Both the position numbers and the translations under genes were made by a program. The notes under the pieces were generated by a model, which was not told the DNA's origin, did not search any database, and was given only the letters and a program-made list of their open reading frames with translations. DNA of 64,000 nucleotides from an uncultured Oscillospiraceae bacterium (GTDB lineage: Bacteria > Bacillota > Clostridia > Oscillospirales > Oscillospiraceae), in the NCBI GenBank assembly GCA_934613505.1, contig CAKTTB010000009.1, positions 1 through 64,000 of the forward strand, written 5' to 3'. Positions 1 to 8,554 of this stretch are shown piece after piece; positions within the stretch are counted from its first letter, which is position 1; each line of letters starts with the position of its first letter.

Positions 1-98
1 CATATATAGGAATATTCCGTGTTTTACCTGTTCTGCAGATTTCTGCATGCCGGCTTACGACATAAGAAAAATTATGTAGTACCTGAGAAAGAACGAGC

Positions 99-1184
99 AT
101 GAGGCAGAGCTTCTATGAATTTTGCTGTGTGAACGGGAAGCAGCAGCTTCTCGACGAGTGGGACGATGCACGCAATCTTCCGCTCACGCCGCAGACCGTG
201 ACATATGGCAGCCGGATCGCCGCCTGGTGGCGGTGCCGGTACGGGCATTCGTGGAGCGCTGCGATCTATACGCGCACCGAGGGCGCGGCGTGCCCCTATT
301 GCGCCGGACGCCGCGTGCTGCTGGGCTATAACGATCTGGCGTCCGTGCATCCGGAGCTTGTGCAGCAATGGGATCATCAAAAAAATATGCCGCTGCAGCC
401 GGAGGACATCAGCGCCGGGAGCCAGCGGGCCGTCTGGTGGCTGTGCGAAAAGGGCCACAGCTGGCACGCCGCCGTGCGGTCGCGCGCGGAGGGGAGCGGA
501 TGCCCGGTCTGCGCCGGGAAGCAGATCATCTCCGGCGAAAATGACCTCGCGACCGCCTATCCGGAGGTCGCAAAGCAGTGGGATGCGACGCGCAACGGCC
601 GCCTTACGCCCCGCGACGTCGCGCCCGGGACGGAGCGAAAGGTCTGGTGGCTGTGCGAAAACGGGCACAGCTGGCGCGCCGCCGTCTATGCCCGGACGTA
701 TGCCGGCAGCGGCTGCCCGTATTGCGCGGGCAAGCTGGTGCTGCCCGGCTTCAACGATCTGGCCTCGCAGGCGCCGACGGTCGCGGCGGAATGGGACGCG
801 GAGAAAAATGGCCGGCTCACCCCGCAGTCCGTCACGCCGACCAGCAACCGCAAGGTCTGGTGGCGCTGCGAAAAGGGGCACAGCTATCAGGCCGTGATCG
901 CCTCGCGCACGACCGGCAGCGGCTGCCCGTACTGCTCGGGCCGCAGAGTGCTGCCGGGCTTCAACGATCTGGCGACGCTCGAGCCGCGCGTCGCCGCCGA
1001 GTGGCACCCAACGCTCAACGGCACGCTCACGCCGCAGATGGTCACGACCGGCAGCCGGAAAAAGGTCTGGTGGCAGGGCCAGTGCGGCCACGTGTGGTGC
1101 GCGGTCATCTTCTCCCGCGCAGGCAAGCAGCACTGCGGCTGCCCCGTCTGCTCTGGAAACGTTCGCAGCAGAAAACCCCGGTAA
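99..1184 (+). CDS. Tandem zinc-ribbon repeat protein (DUF4379-like)
   Basis: The 361-residue protein is almost entirely five tandem copies of a roughly 66-residue unit. Each unit carries WW-x-C-x2-GHS-W/Y followed about 20 residues later by C-P-x-C and then a G-F/Y-NDLA segment. The C, GH and CPxC residues look like zinc ligands. This matches the treble-clef/zinc-ribbon family known as DUF4379; no member with this repeat-only layout has an assigned biochemical role that I know of, so nucleic-acid binding is only an inference. The fifth unit is altered (WWQGQCGHVW), shifting the first cysteine. There is no signal peptide or membrane segment, so it should be cytoplasmic. The start at 99 has a weak upstream purine stretch. 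The first base of any operon partner may lie outside the window on the left. Confidence 0.8.
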   Translation: MRQSFYEFCCVNGKQQLLDEWDDARNLPLTPQTVTYGSRIAAWWRCRYGHSWSAAIYTRTEGAACPYCAGRRVLLGYNDLASVHPELVQQWDHQKNMPLQPEDISAGSQRAVWWLCEKGHSWHAAVRSRAEGSGCPVCAGKQIISGENDLATAYPEVAKQWDATRNGRLTPRDVAPGTERKVWWLCENGHSWRAAVYARTYAGSGCPYCAGKLVLPGFNDLASQAPTVAAEWDAEKNGRLTPQSVTPTSNRKVWWRCEKGHSYQAVIASRTTGSGCPYCSGRRVLPGFNDLATLEPRVAAEWHPTLNGTLTPQMVTTGSRKKVWWQGQCGHVWCAVIFSRAGKQHCGCPVCSGNVRSRKPR

Positions 1185-1192
1185 AAAATACT

Positions 1193-1214
1193 GCCTGCCT
1201 TGGCGGGCTTTATA
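1193..1214 (+). terminator. Weak hairpin between the zinc-ribbon and SLH genes
   Basis: A GCCTGCC/GGCGGGC stem with a TT loop is followed by TTTATATAG. It could be a weak terminator for the zinc-ribbon gene, or the TATATA stretch could serve as a -10 for the SLH gene. Only the stem is certain. Confidence 0.35.
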
Positions 1215-1243
1215 TAGATACTTTTTTGAAGGAGAAGATAACA

Positions 1244-4200
1244 ATGACGAAAAAACGTGTCTTGGCACTTCTGCTTACGCTTGTCATGCTGCTTGGCATG
1301 CTGCCGATGTCGGTCTTAGCCGCAAACAGCAGTGTACCGCTTACGCTGAATGTCAGCAGCTATAGTGCGCCGTTTATCAACGGAAACACCGGAGAGCATA
1401 CGGTTACATCGTATAAGGCGTATAAAAATATTCAAAGAAGTGCTGTTGGCTCCGATAATGCAAGCGGTTCTGCGACTGCGCGTTTTGTTGGCAGCAACGA
1501 AACTGGCTGGACACTGGTGATTGATGTTAAAGTTGGTAACTATTCTGAAACATGGACCACGAACGCCAGAATTACGAATAAGGACATGAGTGCGGCGACA
1601 GGCAGCGTCACCTTTGGCTTGTCGTTTAACACGGCAGGCGGCACTTCCACCTATATTCATATCAGTGGCGGCAAGGAGCTGCCGCATACTGACCATACGT
1701 GGAAGTACATTGACAATGGCGATGGAACGCACACCGGTCATTGTACCTATCCGGGCTGCAACGCGACAAAGGATAAAAACGAGAAGCATATCCCGGGTAA
1801 CGATGGCTTCTGCACGAAGTGCGGCGCCTGCACGCACCCGAAGGACAATGACGGCTACTGCACAGTAGAAGGCTGCACACATCCGGATACCTGCTGCAAG
1901 AAGCCCGAAAAACCCGACCCCGTCATTCCCCCGCAGCCCGGCGCAGAGGACTTCGACACCACTGATCTGGTCACTGTCTGCTGCACCACGAATGAGGAGC
2001 ATCAGGCCGAGACCTATGGCCTGCTCGAAGGTGCCTACCAGATCGGCGATGTGACCAAGGAAGGTGACACTTATACCTGCACGGTTACAGTCACCGCGGA
2101 CAAATATGTTGATGCATATACCGGTACTTATGGCGACCACACGCTCTCCGGCGACAGCGAGAAGACGTTCAACCTGATCTGGGACGCGGAGAACAAGCAG
2201 TGGAAGCCCGAAAGCGGCGTAACGTTCTACGTTGAGTGCGAGAAGGAAGAAGAAAAGTATGTCGTCAACGTTGTGATCTACCGCAACGGTGACTTCGACC
2301 ATGCCTATAAGACTGTCGCACTCGACTCGCAGCCCGAGGGTACGATCATTGACCTGACCAAGCTCGATATTGCCGACTACTACACGGCGAACTATACCGG
2401 CAAATATGAGTTCCACGGCTGGTTCAACGACGGCGCATGGAACGAATACAAAAAGAATCCGGCGCGTGAAGGGGAAAAGACCGTCACGGTCAACGGCTGG
2501 ACAAACATCATCTGCATGGTCTATGACTATGAGAAAGTCGTCTACTTCGAAACGGAGGAAGCCCTGAACGCTTATCAGGACGACCACAGCAAGACCGAGG
2601 GCCTGCTCTTCTCGACCACGGCGCTCCATGGCGCGGCACTGCCCACCGAGGATGCGCCTGCTGCAAAGCGCGGCGGCTATACGTTCAAGTTCTGGAGCCG
2701 CGAGGGCCAGACCGCGGACGTTACCGGCCAGACTGTTGGCGGCTGGACGAACCTGTATGCCAACTGGGAGATCACTCCGCATACCATCTATGCCTATGCA
2801 AGACTGAACAGCGCGTTTGCGCCCCTGACGCCGGATGAGGACGGGCTCAATGATACCATCACACTGAATGCGAAGACCCTGACGGACCTCGGACTCGGCA
2901 GCTACAATGAGAACGGCTTCGTCTCCATCGGCACGTTCAGCTTCGACGAGATGCCGCTCACGGATGCACTGTACGGCGCGGCCTATAATAGTGCGGAATT
3001 TAACGCGGCTGCCGCAGAGCTGAAAAACAGCATCGAGCTCGAAACTGGTGTTGACGAGGATACGGCCAAGCTGATCGTCTGGACGGCACTCTATAAGGCC
3101 GGTGAGGACAGCGGCATGGACGCCGGTTATCCCACGGACGACGAGAACGGCTATCAGATGTCTGGTAACCTGAACCTCGCAGCGGTGATGTTCCAGCCCG
3201 GCGGCGATAACGTCGAGGGTATGCCCGAGGGCAACTACACCTACGACGATGTTTTTGAGATCTACGACTTCTATCTCCCCGGCCAGAGCATCGAAATGCC
3301 TGCCGATCCGACCCGTGAGAACTATACGTTCAAGGGTTGGAGCGTGAAGGTCATCCCGGGCGAAACGGATGTTTACGCCGGTACCGGCGATGCAGAGCTG
3401 CTGCAAGCAGGCGATCCCTACGAGATCACCGCAGGCGGCGTGGTCTTTACCGCCGAGTGGGACGCCAAGACCTATGACTACACGGTCCGCCACGTCAAGC
3501 AGCTGGCCGATGGCTCCTATGACTATGAGAATGCCGAGATCGAAGAGCTGAACGGCAAGTTCGGCACGCTCGCAGTCGTGAAAGCAAAGGAGAACTACGG
3601 CGAGCACTATCCGGTCAACGACGCTGCACAGAAGCAGAACATCCAGATCGTCAAGGGCCTTGTGATCGATGTTCATTACGATCTTGATTCGCACACGCTG
3701 ACCTATGATCCCAACGGCGGCTCTGACGTTACGCCCAATACGGCCACGGTCCGCCATGGCGAGAAGGTCGTCGACGGCCCGCTGCTCCCGCCGACCAGAA
3801 CCGGCTTCGATTTTACCGGCTGGTATGACGATAAGGACGGCAAGGAACCGCACAACTTCACGCAGGGGCTGGTCGAAGACAAAACGGTCTATGCAGGCTG
3901 GGTGAAGTCGTCCCCCACAGTCATTACCTATCGTCTTACGATCGACTATATCTACGCCGACGGCAGCCGGGCGGCTGAGAGCAAGGAGTTCGATCTTGCA
4001 GCGGGTGAGGACTATCGTGTACGCAGCCCGTATATCCCCGGCTACAAGGCGGACAGAACCGTTGTGGAGGGTGTGATGCCCGATCATGCTGTGACGGAGA
4101 CGGTCATCTACAGACGCGTCTACACCCCCGGCGGCTCCACCGTCATCCCGACCCTGACCAAGACGGAGCTGAAGTTCAGCTCGGCAGATCACTTTGCCTA

Positions 4201-4819
4201 TGTCAACGGCTATCCCGACGGCACCGTGAAGCCCACCGGCAATATCACGCGCGCCGAAGTGGCAGCGATCCTCTACCGGATCATGGACGCCGACTGCGCC
4301 AAGGCATACTATGACACCACGAGCAGCTACCGCGATGTTGCCCGCGGCGACTGGTACAATGTCTATGTCGCCACGCTGGAGAATGCCGGTGTGATCGTGG
4401 ACACCAGAGCCGGCGGCTACTTCCGCCCGAACGAGGCCATTACGCGTGCAGAGCTTGCCGCGATGCTGGCACAGTTCTCACAGACGAAGAGCGCTGCGAA
4501 CTACTTCACCGACGTCACTGCGAACTACTGGGCAGCCAATGCGATCGCCGTCTGCGCGAAGCTCGGCTGGATCAACGGCTATCCCGACGGATCCTTCCGC
4601 CCGGATCAGACCGTGACCCGTGCAGAGATGATGGCCATGATCAACCGTGCGCTGGAGCGCACGCCGAAGTCGGCCGCTGACCTGCTCACCGGTATGAAAG
4701 TCTGGAGCGACAACGCGAACGTCAACGCATGGTACTACATCGATGTGCAGGAGGCCACCAACGGCCACACCTACACCAAGAGCGGCACCCGCGAGACCTG
4801 GACAAAGCTCGCCAACTGA
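1244..4819 (+). CDS. Large secreted SLH-domain surface protein with InlB-type repeats
   Basis: The start ATG at 1244 is preceded by GGAG (1231) and opens a clear signal peptide (charged MTKKR, hydrophobic core, cleavage near residue 26 after VLA). The frame is open further upstream, but that part overlaps the previous gene and has no signal sequence. The 1191-residue product has a cysteine-rich stretch (about residues 165-225, with CTYPGC, CTKCG and CTVEGC pairs), several InlB/Listeria-Bacteroides repeat-like segments (YTFKFW, YTFKGW, GFDFTGWYDD with A-x-W endings), a MucBP-like segment (about 905-960) and C-terminal SLH motifs (YVNGYPDGTVKPTGNITRAE, YFRPNEAITRAELAAML, GYPDGSFRPDQTVTRAE). SLH motifs anchor proteins to pyruvylated secondary cell-wall polymer, so it is a cell-surface protein, probably adhesive or structural. 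The exact ligand is unknown. Confidence 0.85.
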   Translation: MTKKRVLALLLTLVMLLGMLPMSVLAANSSVPLTLNVSSYSAPFINGNTGEHTVTSYKAYKNIQRSAVGSDNASGSATARFVGSNETGWTLVIDVKVGNYSETWTTNARITNKDMSAATGSVTFGLSFNTAGGTSTYIHISGGKELPHTDHTWKYIDNGDGTHTGHCTYPGCNATKDKNEKHIPGNDGFCTKCGACTHPKDNDGYCTVEGCTHPDTCCKKPEKPDPVIPPQPGAEDFDTTDLVTVCCTTNEEHQAETYGLLEGAYQIGDVTKEGDTYTCTVTVTADKYVDAYTGTYGDHTLSGDSEKTFNLIWDAENKQWKPESGVTFYVECEKEEEKYVVNVVIYRNGDFDHAYKTVALDSQPEGTIIDLTKLDIADYYTANYTGKYEFHGWFNDGAWNEYKKNPAREGEKTVTVNGWTNIICMVYDYEKVVYFETEEALNAYQDDHSKTEGLLFSTTALHGAALPTEDAPAAKRGGYTFKFWSREGQTADVTGQTVGGWTNLYANWEITPHTIYAYARLNSAFAPLTPDEDGLNDTITLNAKTLTDLGLGSYNENGFVSIGTFSFDEMPLTDALYGAAYNSAEFNAAAAELKNSIELETGVDEDTAKLIVWTALYKAGEDSGMDAGYPTDDENGYQMSGNLNLAAVMFQPGGDNVEGMPEGNYTYDDVFEIYDFYLPGQSIEMPADPTRENYTFKGWSVKVIPGETDVYAGTGDAELLQAGDPYEITAGGVVFTAEWDAKTYDYTVRHVKQLADGSYDYENAEIEELNGKFGTLAVVKAKENYGEHYPVNDAAQKQNIQIVKGLVIDVHYDLDSHTLTYDPNGGSDVTPNTATVRHGEKVVDGPLLPPTRTGFDFTGWYDDKDGKEPHNFTQGLVEDKTVYAGWVKSSPTVITYRLTIDYIYADGSRAAESKEFDLAAGEDYRVRSPYIPGYKADRTVVEGVMPDHAVTETVIYRRVYTPGGSTVIPTLTKTELKFSSADHFAYVNGYPDGTVKPTGNITRAEVAAILYRIMDADCAKAYYDTTSSYRDVARGDWYNVYVATLENAGVIVDTRAGGYFRPNEAITRAELAAMLAQFSQTKSAANYFTDVTANYWAANAIAVCAKLGWINGYPDGSFRPDQTVTRAEMMAMINRALERTPKSAADLLTGMKVWSDNANVNAWYYIDVQEATNGHTYTKSGTRETWTKLAN

Positions 4820-4847
4820 CGCGCAGCTGACCATATCCCAACGCAAA

Positions 4848-4880
4848 GGGGGACGGCCTCGGCCGTCCCCCCCCTCTTCT
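4848..4880 (+). terminator. Rho-independent terminator after the SLH gene
   Basis: An 11-bp GC-rich stem (GGGGGACGGCC/GGCCGTCCCCC) is followed by a C/T-rich run with seven consecutive T residues. It lies 29 bases after the stop codon. Confidence 0.8.
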
Positions 4881-4940
4881 TTTTTGATTTTGTGCGGATA
4901 TTCTTCTTCCTTTGGGAGCACTGTCTGAGCGCAGCTTCTT

Positions 4941-5056
4941 GCCTCTCCCTTTGGGAGAGGTGGCTGAGCAAAGCGAAGATGGAGAGGGTAAGCCGTGACT
5001 GCCAAGACCCTCTCAGTCACCTGCGGTGACAGCTCTCCCAAAGGGAGAGCCAAGGG
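4941..5056. repeat. Dispersed palindromic repeat element, copy 1
   Basis: Both ends contain the hairpin CTCTCCCTTTGGGAGAG (or its near copy), with GGTGGCTGAGC...GGAGAGGGT and ACCCTCTCAGTCACC inside. Reversed, it matches the copy at 60871-60996 throughout, and also the copy at 42121-42234. No reading frame is conserved between copies, so it is a non-coding REP/MITE-like element. It occupies most of the gap between the SLH gene and the GntR gene. Confidence 0.8.
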
Positions 5057-5064
5057 CATGAGAA

Positions 5065-5094
5065 ATGGAGCGTATCGGTACCGATACGCTCCAT
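5065..5094. repeat. 30-bp perfect palindrome linked to repeat copy 1
   Basis: The 30 bases from 5065 to 5094 are a perfect palindrome centred on GGTACC. The identical 30 bases recur at 60827-60856, again just outside a copy of the dispersed repeat and on the same side of it. Here it sits 48 bases beyond the 3' end of the GntR gene, so in RNA it would form a 3' hairpin for that gene and may act as a terminator or processing barrier. Confidence 0.85.
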
Positions 5095-5142
5095 AACTGT
5101 TTTATGACTACCCATCAAATGTGTGCGGGAGGCTTTTATTCC

Positions 5143-5895
5143 TTACAGCTTTGTCAGATCGCGGATAAGATTCAGCTGGATGATATCGGTATTTACATAG
5201 ATCCGGCCAAACATGACCGGGCGGCTGTCCTCCGTGTAATTGATGATCTCAAGCAGAACGGCGGAATTGTTCTCCGGGCTCAGCTTCAGCGCCTCGGAGA
5301 TCTCCGGATACCGGTCGCAGTTCACCGAACGGAAGCGGATGATGTCCCAGCAGATCTGGATGCCGGAGGCCTGATGAATGGCGTGGTAGAGCGTCTGTGT
5401 GAGGAAGGATGCGCTTTTCCAGTCCGGGTCGGAGATCAATCCGGCCTTCAGCCGGTCGATGCAGTACATGCAGGGCGTCTCGTCCGCGTAGTACAGGCTG
5501 TAGACCTCCTGCAGCAGATCGTCCGGGCTGCAGTCGAGGATCGAAGCGTCGGCGCCGGCCGGCGTATGCCGGATGGAGATGGCCTCGCTGCGCGGAGTGA
5601 AGCCGTTTTTCTTGATGATCTCGCGCATCTCGATGCGCGGATACAGCGTGGTGCCGAGCAGAAACGCCTTTGTGTTGATATACGTGCCGCTGCCCTGACG
5701 GCGCAGGATCTTTCCCTCAGTCTCCAGCTCGGCCAGAACGACGCGGACGCTGCTGCGGCTGACGTCAAATTTGGCAGCCAGCCAGTTTTCGGAGGGGAGC
5801 TTGGTGCTGACAGAAAAGTCCATCTGCTGCACAAGCGTCAGAATTTTTCTGCGCAGACTTTCCCGCAGAGAATCGGATTCCGAACCGGTGCGCAT
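5143..5895 (-). CDS. GntR/HutC-family transcriptional regulator with UTRA domain
   Basis: The 250-residue protein has an N-terminal winged helix (residues 5-75; LPSENWLAAKFDVSRSSVRV and GKILRRQGSGTYI are the classic GntR helix-turn-helix and wing) and a C-terminal UTRA ligand-binding domain (about 95-240). It lies divergent from a purine permease and two deaminases, and the gap holds two copies of a GntR-type operator. I infer that it senses a purine or nucleotide-derived ligand and controls both its own gene and the salvage operon; the ligand cannot be read from the sequence. A sigma-A promoter directs it from 5933-5961. Confidence 0.88.
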   Translation of the reverse strand: MRTGSESDSLRESLRRKILTLVQQMDFSVSTKLPSENWLAAKFDVSRSSVRVVLAELETEGKILRRQGSGTYINTKAFLLGTTLYPRIEMREIIKKNGFTPRSEAISIRHTPAGADASILDCSPDDLLQEVYSLYYADETPCMYCIDRLKAGLISDPDWKSASFLTQTLYHAIHQASGIQICWDIIRFRSVNCDRYPEISEALKLSPENNSAVLLEIINYTEDSRPVMFGRIYVNTDIIQLNLIRDLTKL

Positions 5896-5932
5896 CCTGC
5901 AGACCTCCTAACAGACAGGTATTTGAACTTTT

Positions 5933-5961
5933 ATTATACCCGACATTTGCGCTGCTGTAAA
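5933..5961 (-). promoter_or_regulatory. Sigma-A promoter of the GntR regulator
   Basis: On the minus strand TTTACA (5961-5956) and TATAAT (5938-5933) are separated by exactly 17 bases. The upstream operator arm begins about 10 bases beyond the -35, which fits autoregulation. Confidence 0.75.
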
Positions 5962-5971
5962 GCGAGCGGGC

Positions 5972-6033
5972 AATGGTCATACAACTTCTGCAGGTCCCGC
6001 GGCAGGCGGCTCTGCAAAAGTTGTATGACCATT
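5972..6033. promoter_or_regulatory. Inverted pair of GntR-type operators
   Basis: Two 22-bp arms (5972-5993 and 6012-6033) are inverted copies of each other with 21 of 22 positions matching, separated by 18 bases. Each arm contains TGGTCATACAA, which itself fits the GntR consensus GT-N3-AC with flanking T/A symmetry. The site lies between the divergent promoters of the regulator and the permease operon. Binding by the adjacent GntR protein is inference. No T-tract follows, so it is not a terminator. Confidence 0.75.
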
Positions 6034-6042
6034 TCCGGAAGA

Positions 6043-6071
6043 ATTGTTTTTCACGCCTGGACCGGTATAAT
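6043..6071 (+). promoter_or_regulatory. Putative promoter of the purine permease operon
   Basis: A perfect TATAAT lies at 6066-6071. The -35 is poor: TTGTTT at 6045 gives 15-base spacing and ATTGTT at 6043 gives 17. The second operator arm ends just 9 bases upstream of this -35, so bound regulator could control polymerase access. Confidence 0.6.
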
Positions 6072-6132
6072 GAAATTACTCCCTGGTGCGCACAGAGAAA
6101 ATGATACGAAAAAAGAGGAGGACCCAAGAAAA

Positions 6133-7491
6133 ATGACTCGTCTGGATCGATTTTTCCACCTCACAGAGAGAAAGACAAATGTAAAAACCGAGATCATAGC
6201 AGGTCTGACGATCTTCCTGTCCTGCGTCAGCATCGTCGTGCTGAATCCGAGCATTCTGGGCGCGGCTGGTATGGACACCCGCGCGCTGTTCTGGGCAACG
6301 GCCATTTCCTGCGCCATTGCCTGCATCTGGATCGGCCTGTGGGGCAATTTCCCGTTTGCGCTGGGACCGGCCATGGGCCTGAACAACTTCTTCGCGTTCA
6401 GCGTGGTGCTGGGCATGGGCGTCTCGTGGCAGAACGCATTGGCCTGCGTGTTTACCTCCGGCTGCATCTTCATGCTGCTGAGCGTTTTCCACGTACAGCA
6501 GAAGATCGTTGACGCCGTACCCGACTGCGTCAAAAAGAGCGTCGGCGCGGGCGTCGGCATGTTCATTGCCTTCAGCGGCTTCCAGTCCGCCGGTATCGTC
6601 GCCAAAAGCGACAGTACGCTGGTCACCATCGGCGAGCTTGGCAATCCCGGCACCATTCTGGCGCTCATCGGCCTTGTCGTGACGCTGGTGCTGGTCATCA
6701 AGGGCGTCAAGGGCGGCATCCTGATCGGCATCGCACTGGTGACTGTCGCCGGTATCTTCGTCAAAAATCCCGCCACGGGCGAAGCGTACACGGTCCTGCC
6801 GTCAGCGCTTGTCTCGCTGGATAACCCGGTGGAGGCGCTCGCGCCGACATTCGGCAAGCTGACCTACCGCGGCATGTTCAGCGGCGATTTCTCTCAGGTA
6901 GCCGGCATGATCTTCTGTATCATCAGCTTCCTGTTTGTCGACCTGTTCGACAGCATCGGCGTTTTCCTCGGCGTCGCGCCGAAGGCCGGGCTTGTTGACG
7001 AGCAGGGCAAGACACCCGGCGCAGGCAAGGCACTGTTTGTCTCGGCCGGTGCGGCCGCGGTCGGCGCGATCTTCGGCACCAGCACCGTTACGATCTACGG
7101 CGCAGAGAGCGGGACCGGCATTGCCGCGGGCGGCCGCACAGGTCTGACGGCCTGCACGACGGGCGTTCTGTTCCTGCTGACGCTGATCTTTGCACCGCTG
7201 TTTCTGATGATCCCGACCATTGCAACGGCCCCGGCGCTGATCATTGTCGGTATTTTCATGATCGGACAGCTCAGCTCGCTGGATCTGTCGGATCTGACGG
7301 TGGCGATCCCGGCCTTTATGGCGGTGGCGACCATGCCGTTCACGTTCAACATCGCCTATGGCGTGCTGTTTTCCATGCTGAGCTATGCGCTGTGCATGGC
7401 AGCGTCCGGCAGACGGAAGGAGCTTTCGCCGACGATGCTGGTCCTGACCGGCGTGTTCCTTGCATATTTCGTTCTGGACTGCATTTTCTGA
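6133..7491 (+). CDS. NCS2-family purine permease (AzgA/PbuG type)
   Basis: The ATG at 6133 is preceded by GAGGAGGA and begins MTRLDRFFHL; upstream in-frame sequence covers the operator region and is not coding. The 452-residue product has about 12-14 hydrophobic segments and the AzgA signatures: KTEIIAGLTIFL at the N terminus, GPAMGLNNFFAF, SVGAGVGMFIAF, FLFVDLFDSIG, and GTSTVTIYGAESGTGIAAGG. Members are proton symporters for adenine, guanine and hypoxanthine in the cytoplasmic membrane. It is followed directly by two deaminase genes; its TGA stop overlaps the ribosome binding site of the first. A second, divergent paralogue lies at 57397. Confidence 0.9.
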   Translation: MTRLDRFFHLTERKTNVKTEIIAGLTIFLSCVSIVVLNPSILGAAGMDTRALFWATAISCAIACIWIGLWGNFPFALGPAMGLNNFFAFSVVLGMGVSWQNALACVFTSGCIFMLLSVFHVQQKIVDAVPDCVKKSVGAGVGMFIAFSGFQSAGIVAKSDSTLVTIGELGNPGTILALIGLVVTLVLVIKGVKGGILIGIALVTVAGIFVKNPATGEAYTVLPSALVSLDNPVEALAPTFGKLTYRGMFSGDFSQVAGMIFCIISFLFVDLFDSIGVFLGVAPKAGLVDEQGKTPGAGKALFVSAGAAAVGAIFGTSTVTIYGAESGTGIAAGGRTGLTACTTGVLFLLTLIFAPLFLMIPTIATAPALIIVGIFMIGQLSSLDLSDLTVAIPAFMAVATMPFTFNIAYGVLFSMLSYALCMAASGRRKELSPTMLVLTGVFLAYFVLDCIF

Positions 7492-7504
7492 GGAGGGTTC
7501 GATC

Positions 7505-8554
7505 ATGTTGACTGAAAGACAGAAACGCCTTCTGCGGCAGATCCCGAAGGCGGAAAACCATATCCACATCGAAGGTTCGATCCCCTGGGATCTGGCACTG
7601 CAGCTGGCCGAGCGGAACCATGTGGAGCTGCCTTACAAAACAGTGGAGCAGATGGGCAAGTGGGCCATGGAGATGATCGCGGGCGACGGTCTGAACGGCT
7701 TTATGATCTGCGACCGCACGTTCAACTCCGTCTGCCTGCACGAGCAGGATTATGAGGACGTTGTACTTGCGCTTGCGAAAAACGACGCGGAGCAGAATAT
7801 CATCTATCAGGAGCTGCATCTGGATTACCCGCTGAACGAAGAGCGGGGCATCCCGATCGAGGTCGTCATGGAGGGCTACCGCAGCGCGCAGAAAAAGGCG
7901 AAAGAGCTTTATGGCGTGGAGATCGTCTACATCGGCGGTCTCGACCGTACACTGCCCAGCGAGCAGTGCCTGAACTTTGTCCGGCAGCTGGAAAACTACC
8001 GCGATATGGTCGCGGGCATCGGCATGGACTGCGAGGAGCGCGGCCATCCCTGCATCAAGCATCTGGAAAGCTATCGGGAGGCGAAGCGGCAGGGATTTTT
8101 CCTGACGGCGCACGCCGGAGAAGACGGCAGCGACCGGAACATCTGGGACGCGCTTCTGCAGCTGCAGGTCGACCGCATTGACCACGGCTGCCGTGCGGCA
8201 GAAAACCCGGAGCTGATGCAGTATCTTGCGGAGCATGACATTCTGCTCGCCATGTGCCCGTATGGCAATGTATTGGGCGGCGCGGCAAAGAGCTTTGAGG
8301 AGCACCCGTTCCGGACGCTCCTGCATGCGGGCGTTCCGGTCTCCATCAGTACGGACGATCCTCCGTACTGCCTGACGATGATCGAGGAACTGGAGACCGA
8401 TATGGAAAAGATGCATCTGACCGAGCAGGAGATGGTCAAGGTCATCCGCAACGGCTTTGCCTACGGCATTGACGGCAAAAAATATCTGCCGATGTTTGAC
8501 GCATGGGTCAAGGCGTTCTACGAAAAACCGGAAAACATGGAGGACGGCAGATGA
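7505..8554 (+). CDS. add: Adenosine deaminase family protein 1
   Basis: The 349-residue protein has the amidohydrolase metal and catalytic motifs of adenosine/adenine deaminases: HIHIEGS (His19/His21), HAGED near residue 203 (metal His plus catalytic Glu), RIDHG near 225, MCPYGNV, and STDDP near 284. The reaction would be hydrolytic deamination of adenosine, deoxyadenosine or adenine. The ATG at 7505 has GAGGAGGG 14 bases upstream. It overlaps the next gene by ATGA and forms one operon with the permease. The paralogue alongside suggests that the two differ in substrate, for example nucleoside versus base; sequence alone does not decide this. Confidence 0.88.
   Translation: MLTERQKRLLRQIPKAENHIHIEGSIPWDLALQLAERNHVELPYKTVEQMGKWAMEMIAGDGLNGFMICDRTFNSVCLHEQDYEDVVLALAKNDAEQNIIYQELHLDYPLNEERGIPIEVVMEGYRSAQKKAKELYGVEIVYIGGLDRTLPSEQCLNFVRQLENYRDMVAGIGMDCEERGHPCIKHLESYREAKRQGFFLTAHAGEDGSDRNIWDALLQLQVDRIDHGCRAAENPELMQYLAEHDILLAMCPYGNVLGGAAKSFEEHPFRTLLHAGVPVSISTDDPPYCLTMIEELETDMEKMHLTEQEMVKVIRNGFAYGIDGKKYLPMFDAWVKAFYEKPENMEDGR

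Noticed and set aside
1316..4192. Very long open frame antisense to the SLH surface gene
   Set aside because: High-GC codon bias of the real gene keeps the antisense strand open. The antisense product has no signal, domain or ribosome site.
5065..6132. N-terminal extension of the first purine permease
   Set aside because: The upstream frame passes through the palindrome, the antisense of gntR and the operator region. The ATG at 6133 has a strong ribosome site and matches family N termini.
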